Source: Fermentimonas sp. (GTDB taxonomy: Bacteria; Bacteroidota; Bacteroidia; Bacteroidales; Dysgonomonadaceae). From it: a stretch of 64,000 nt of DNA. The translations under genes were made by a program, and so were the position numbers. Below the pieces are notes generated by a model. That model saw nothing but the letters and a program-made list of their open reading frames with translations. It did not search any database and was not told the DNA's origin. The DNA is taken from the NCBI GenBank assembly GCA_028709385.1, contig JAQVXD010000006.1, positions 30,083 to 94,082 on the forward strand. Reading direction: 5' to 3'. Shown here piece by piece: positions 61,634 to 64,000 of the stretch (positions are counted from its first letter, which is position 1; each line of letters begins with the position of its first letter).

Positions 61634-62896
61634 CTACTTGTTGTATTGCTTGAGAATTACACTTGCGTTGTGTCCCCCAAAGCCAAAAGTATTAGATAAC
61701 GCAGCTCTTATCTTTCTTTTTTGAGCTTTGTTGAATGTAAAATTCAGATTGTAGTCGATATCCGGATCGTTGTCCCCTTCTTCATGGTTAATGGTTGGGG
61801 GAACTACCTGATCTCTTATCGAAAGGATGCAAAAGAGTGCTTCAAGCGCTCCTGCTCCTCCCAGAAGGTGTCCGGTCATCGATTTTGTAGAACTGATGTT
61901 CAGCTTATAGCTGTAGTCGCCAAATACATCCTTGATTGCTCTTACCTCAGATATATCACCAACAGGTGTAGATGTTCCGTGAACATTTATATAGTCTATA
62001 TCTTCCGGTGTCAGATTTGCATCATCCAGCGCATTTCGCATAACAAGCTTGGCACCCAGTCCTTCAGGATGTGAAGCGGTAATATGATAAGCATCAGCCG
62101 ACATTCCTCCTCCTGCTACTTCTGCATAAATAGTTGCTCCACGGGCAATTGCATGCTCCAGTTCTTCAAGAACCAGTACAGTACCGCCTTCGCCAATAAC
62201 AAATCCATCACGGCTCGCACTAAATGGGCGGGAAGCCGTTTCAGGAGAGTCATTCCTCGTAGAGAGCGCGTGCATTGCATTGAAACCTCCCACAGCAGCA
62301 GCGCTGATGGTGGCTTCCGATCCTCCGGTAACAATCACATTTGCTTTATTAAGCCTTATGAGATTGAACGCATCCACTATTGAGTTTGTTGATGAAGCAC
62401 AGGCTGAAACAGTTGCGTAGTTAGGACCCCTCAGTCCATAAATCATAGAGATATGCCCTGCAGCAATATCGGCTATCATTTTCGGAATGAAAAAAGGATT
62501 AAATCTAGGGCCTTTGTCTTGTTCAAGATAATAACCGCCTACCTCTTCTTCAAAAGTTCTGATTCCGCCGATTCCGGCAGAAAATATCACACCAATCCGA
62601 TCCCTGTTTTCCTTATCAAGGTCAAGTCCCGAATGCTCCATTGCCTCTTTAGCTGCCTGAATGGCAAAATGTGAGTAGCGGTCATATTTCCTTGCTTCTT
62701 TTCTCTCAAAAAGATTGTTTGGGTCAAAATTCTTAACCTCGCAAGCAAACCTTGTTTTGAAAAGTGATGAATCGAAATGAGTAATAGGCCCGGCACCACT
62801 TTTCCCGGCTAAAGCATTCTTCCACGTGGTTTCCACGTCGTTGCCAAGAGGGTTAATGGTTCCCAGGCCTGTTACTACAACTCTTTTTAATTCCAT
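61634..62896 (-). CDS. fabF: 3-oxoacyl-ACP synthase II
   Basis: FabF condenses malonyl-ACP with acyl-ACP to lengthen fatty acids. The 420-residue thiolase-fold enzyme has the triad Cys166 in VSACASSTN, His in NVHGTSTPVGD and His in SMTGHLLGGAGA, plus the C-terminal SNTFGFGGHNASV. The upstream acpP ends 12 nt away, and the gene pair is conserved in most bacteria. Confidence 0.97.
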   Translation of the reverse strand: MELKRVVVTGLGTINPLGNDVETTWKNALAGKSGAGPITHFDSSLFKTRFACEVKNFDPNNLFERKEARKYDRYSHFAIQAAKEAMEHSGLDLDKENRDRIGVIFSAGIGGIRTFEEEVGGYYLEQDKGPRFNPFFIPKMIADIAAGHISMIYGLRGPNYATVSACASSTNSIVDAFNLIRLNKANVIVTGGSEATISAAAVGGFNAMHALSTRNDSPETASRPFSASRDGFVIGEGGTVLVLEELEHAIARGATIYAEVAGGGMSADAYHITASHPEGLGAKLVMRNALDDANLTPEDIDYINVHGTSTPVGDISEVRAIKDVFGDYSYKLNISSTKSMTGHLLGGAGALEALFCILSIRDQVVPPTINHEEGDNDPDIDYNLNFTFNKAQKRKIRAALSNTFGFGGHNASVILKQYNK

Positions 62897-62908
62897 GTAT
62901 ACAATGGA

Positions 62909-63145
62909 TTATTTCGCGTGTTGTTCAACATACGAAATTGCATCGCCAACACTTGAGATCTTCTCTGCTTGATCATCAGGAATTGAGATATTGAATTCTT
63001 TTTCGAATTCCATAATCAACTCTACTGTGTCAAGTGAATCAGCTCCTAAATCATTGGTGAAGCTTGCAGTTTCTGTAACTTCAGACTCTTCAACTCCTAA
63101 TTTGTCGACAATGATCGATTTCACTCTTTGTGCTACTTCTGACAT
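62909..63145 (-). CDS. acpP: Acyl carrier protein
   Basis: A 78-residue acidic carrier protein for fatty acid synthesis. The 4'-phosphopantetheine goes on Ser37 in [16 protein letters not shown], the absolute family motif, and the ending [19 protein letters not shown] is typical. First gene of acpP-fabF-rnc; its promoter region contains two matching dyads shared with purN. Confidence 0.98.
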   Translation of the reverse strand: MSEVAQRVKSIIVDKLGVEESEVTETASFTNDLGADSLDTVELIMEFEKEFNISIPDDQAEKISSVGDAISYVEQHAK

Positions 63146-63198
63146 AACTTTCGATATTAATTAATTAAATAAAAATATTATTCTTAAATTTGCGTTTG

Positions 63199-63230
63199 CA
63201 AAGTAACACAATTTTTCTCTAATTGTGCAA
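63199..63230 (-). promoter_or_regulatory. Probable acpP promoter
   Basis: On the minus strand, TTG (63230-63228) and TTACTTTG (63206-63199) are spaced by 21 nt, a near match to TTTG...TAnnTTTG lacking one base in the -7 box. The spacer is filled almost exactly by dyad 1. Confidence 0.5.
63207..63227. promoter_or_regulatory. Operator-like dyad 1 (CACAATT-N7-AATTGTG)
   Basis: A perfect 7-bp inverted repeat with 7-nt spacer between the -33 and -7 elements of acpP. A bound protein here would block RNA polymerase, so a repressor is suggested. Confidence 0.6.
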
Positions 63231-63259
63231 GCTTTTGTCCACTAAAAATCAAAAAAGTG

Positions 63260-63280
63260 CACAAATCTACTTTATTTGTG
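63260..63280. promoter_or_regulatory. Operator-like dyad 2 (CACAAAT-N7-ATTTGTG)
   Basis: Same half-site and same 7-nt spacer as dyad 1, extended by two further pairs (TG...CA, 63258-63282). Centres of the two dyads are 53 bp apart, close to five helical turns. It lies 19 nt before the purN ATG, near a weak TTTATTTG -7-like box. Confidence 0.6.
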
Positions 63281-63298
63281 CAAAAAAACCTCTTTTCA

Positions 63299-63883
63299 AT
63301 GGTAAATGTAGCAATTTTTGCCTCAGGTAATGGAACTAATGCCGAAAATATCGCTAAATATTTTTCTGTAAACAGCGATATTAAGATCACACTTATAGTC
63401 TCAAACAGGAGTGATGCGTATGTGCACGAACGTGCAAAAAAACTTTGTATTCCTTCTATTACTTATAATAAATCAGATTTTGCTGATGGCTCAGCAATCT
63501 TAAAAACCTTGAAGGATTATGAAATAGACTTTATTGTACTGGCTGGTTTCCTTGTGAAGGTTCCCGAATCAATTCTTTTATCTTATCCCGATCGTATAGT
63601 TAACATACACCCTGCACTTTTACCAAAATATGGCGGAAAAGGCATGTATGGCGATCATGTACATCAGGCTGTAAAAGATAGCGGAGAAGCACAATCGGGT
63701 ATCACTATACATTATGTAAATGAGAACTATGATGAAGGTAATATCATTTTTCAGTCATATTGTGATGTTTTGCCAAACGATACACCAGATGATATTGCAA
63801 ATAAAGTTCACTCGCTTGAATATGAGCATTATCCTAAAATAATTGAGAAAACAATTAAAAATACTCCCCTAAAAATAAAGTAA
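63299..63883 (+). CDS. purN: Phosphoribosylglycinamide formyltransferase
   Basis: PurN formylates GAR with 10-formyl-tetrahydrofolate in purine synthesis. ATG at 63299 (MVNVAIFASGNGTNAENI) is preferred to the GTG at 63257, which lies in the dyad region; this gives 194 residues. Signatures are the ASGNGTN phosphate loop, VNIHPALLPKYGG with the active-site His, and the Asp in ENYDEGNIIFQ. The tRNA gene follows after 33 nt. Confidence 0.95.
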   Translation: MVNVAIFASGNGTNAENIAKYFSVNSDIKITLIVSNRSDAYVHERAKKLCIPSITYNKSDFADGSAILKTLKDYEIDFIVLAGFLVKVPESILLSYPDRIVNIHPALLPKYGGKGMYGDHVHQAVKDSGEAQSGITIHYVNENYDEGNIIFQSYCDVLPNDTPDDIANKVHSLEYEHYPKIIEKTIKNTPLKIK

Positions 63884-63898
63884 ATAAAAAATATATTG

Positions 63899-63906
63899 TA
63901 TCTTTG
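63899..63906 (+). promoter_or_regulatory. Probable -7 element of the tRNA-Leu promoter
   Basis: TATCTTTG matches TAnnTTTG 10 nt before the tRNA 5' end, as expected for a tRNA promoter with almost no leader. The -33 element is unclear. Confidence 0.6.
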
Positions 63907-63916
63907 CACTCCAATT

Positions 63917-63998
63917 GCGGTCGTGGCGTAATTGGTAGCCGCGCTAGACTTAGGATCTAGTGTCGAGAGACGTGGGGGTTCGAGTCCCTTCGACCGCA
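63917..63998 (+). tRNA. tRNA-Leu (anticodon TAG)
   Basis: A complete class II tRNA: acceptor stem GCGGTCG/CGACCGC, anticodon stem CTAGA/TCTAG with loop CTTAGGA, so anticodon TAG at 63951-63953 reads CUA and probably other CUN leucine codons. The long variable arm (TGTCGAGAGACG) fits tRNA-Leu, and the T-loop is TTCGAGT. Discriminator base A73 is at 63998; the next bases CA show that CCA is not encoded. Confidence 0.96.
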
Positions 63999-64000
63999 CA

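Noticed and set aside
61721-62383. Plus-strand ORFs of 117 and 99 aa
   Set aside because: Both are shadows of fabF on the other strand.
1-64000. CRISPR arrays, prophage, insertion sequences, rRNA operons
   Set aside because: No regularly spaced repeats, transposase or integrase motifs, phage genes or rRNA sequences were seen in the window.

Overview
The window is chromosomal DNA from a member of the Bacteroidota, most likely the order Bacteroidales. The evidence is AT-rich intergenic DNA, Bacteroidota-type promoters (TTTG or TTG, about 20 nt, then TAnnTTTG), mostly weak Shine-Dalgarno sequences, a PorX C-terminus and a PorW/SprE-like lipoprotein (type IX secretion), many SPII lipoproteins, DUF families typical of the phylum (DUF6146, DUF3810, DUF5020, DUF4251), and the trp gene order B-E-G-D-C-F-A. 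Genus is not resolved. I see no insertion sequence, prophage, CRISPR array or rRNA.

Layout. 1-7.9 kb: 3' end of porX, tsaE, a large TPR protein, then the translation cluster thrS-infC // rpmI-rplT, split by an opposite-strand Gfo/Idh oxidoreductase. 8-19.7 kb: GH43 lipoprotein, flavin-type oxidase, thioredoxin, SpoU methyltransferase, S9 peptidase, copper P1B ATPase, DUF6146 and DUF3810 proteins, a small HMA protein and a phosphodiesterase lipoprotein. 19.8-26.8 kb: a complete seven-gene trp operon preceded by a classic-looking attenuator: an 18-codon leader peptide with tandem Trp codons and a 15-bp intrinsic terminator. 26.8-36.9 kb: an EamA transporter, then a minus-strand block with cysS, an NSS transporter, aroA, a small Cys-rich membrane protein, a metal ABC permease, the PorW-like lipoprotein, rdgB and an oxidoreductase. 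37-44.8 kb: DUF5020 outer-membrane channel plus NCS2 purine permease, GT39 and GtrA, efp, radC, a SufT-like protein, lpxH and a DUF1080 lipoprotein. 44.8-52.9 kb: a tightly packed eight-gene minus-strand unit (FabK-like enzyme, DPP IV-type peptidase, MBL hydrolase, three glycosyltransferases, a SAM methyltransferase, a SpoU methyltransferase). 53-64 kb: purD, a polytopic membrane protein, a DUF4251 lipoprotein, alkaline phosphatase, surE-lpxB, pfkA, the acpP-fabF-rnc operon, purN and tRNA-Leu(TAG).

Most of the window is housekeeping. The best signals beyond plain genes are the trp attenuator, two matching operator-like dyads (CACAAWT-N7-AWTTGTG) whose centres lie 53 bp apart between acpP and purN, a nested palindrome between efp and radC, and the gene interrupting infC and rpmI. 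I see no clear undescribed multi-gene system. Functional calls come from motif recognition by eye, with no database search.
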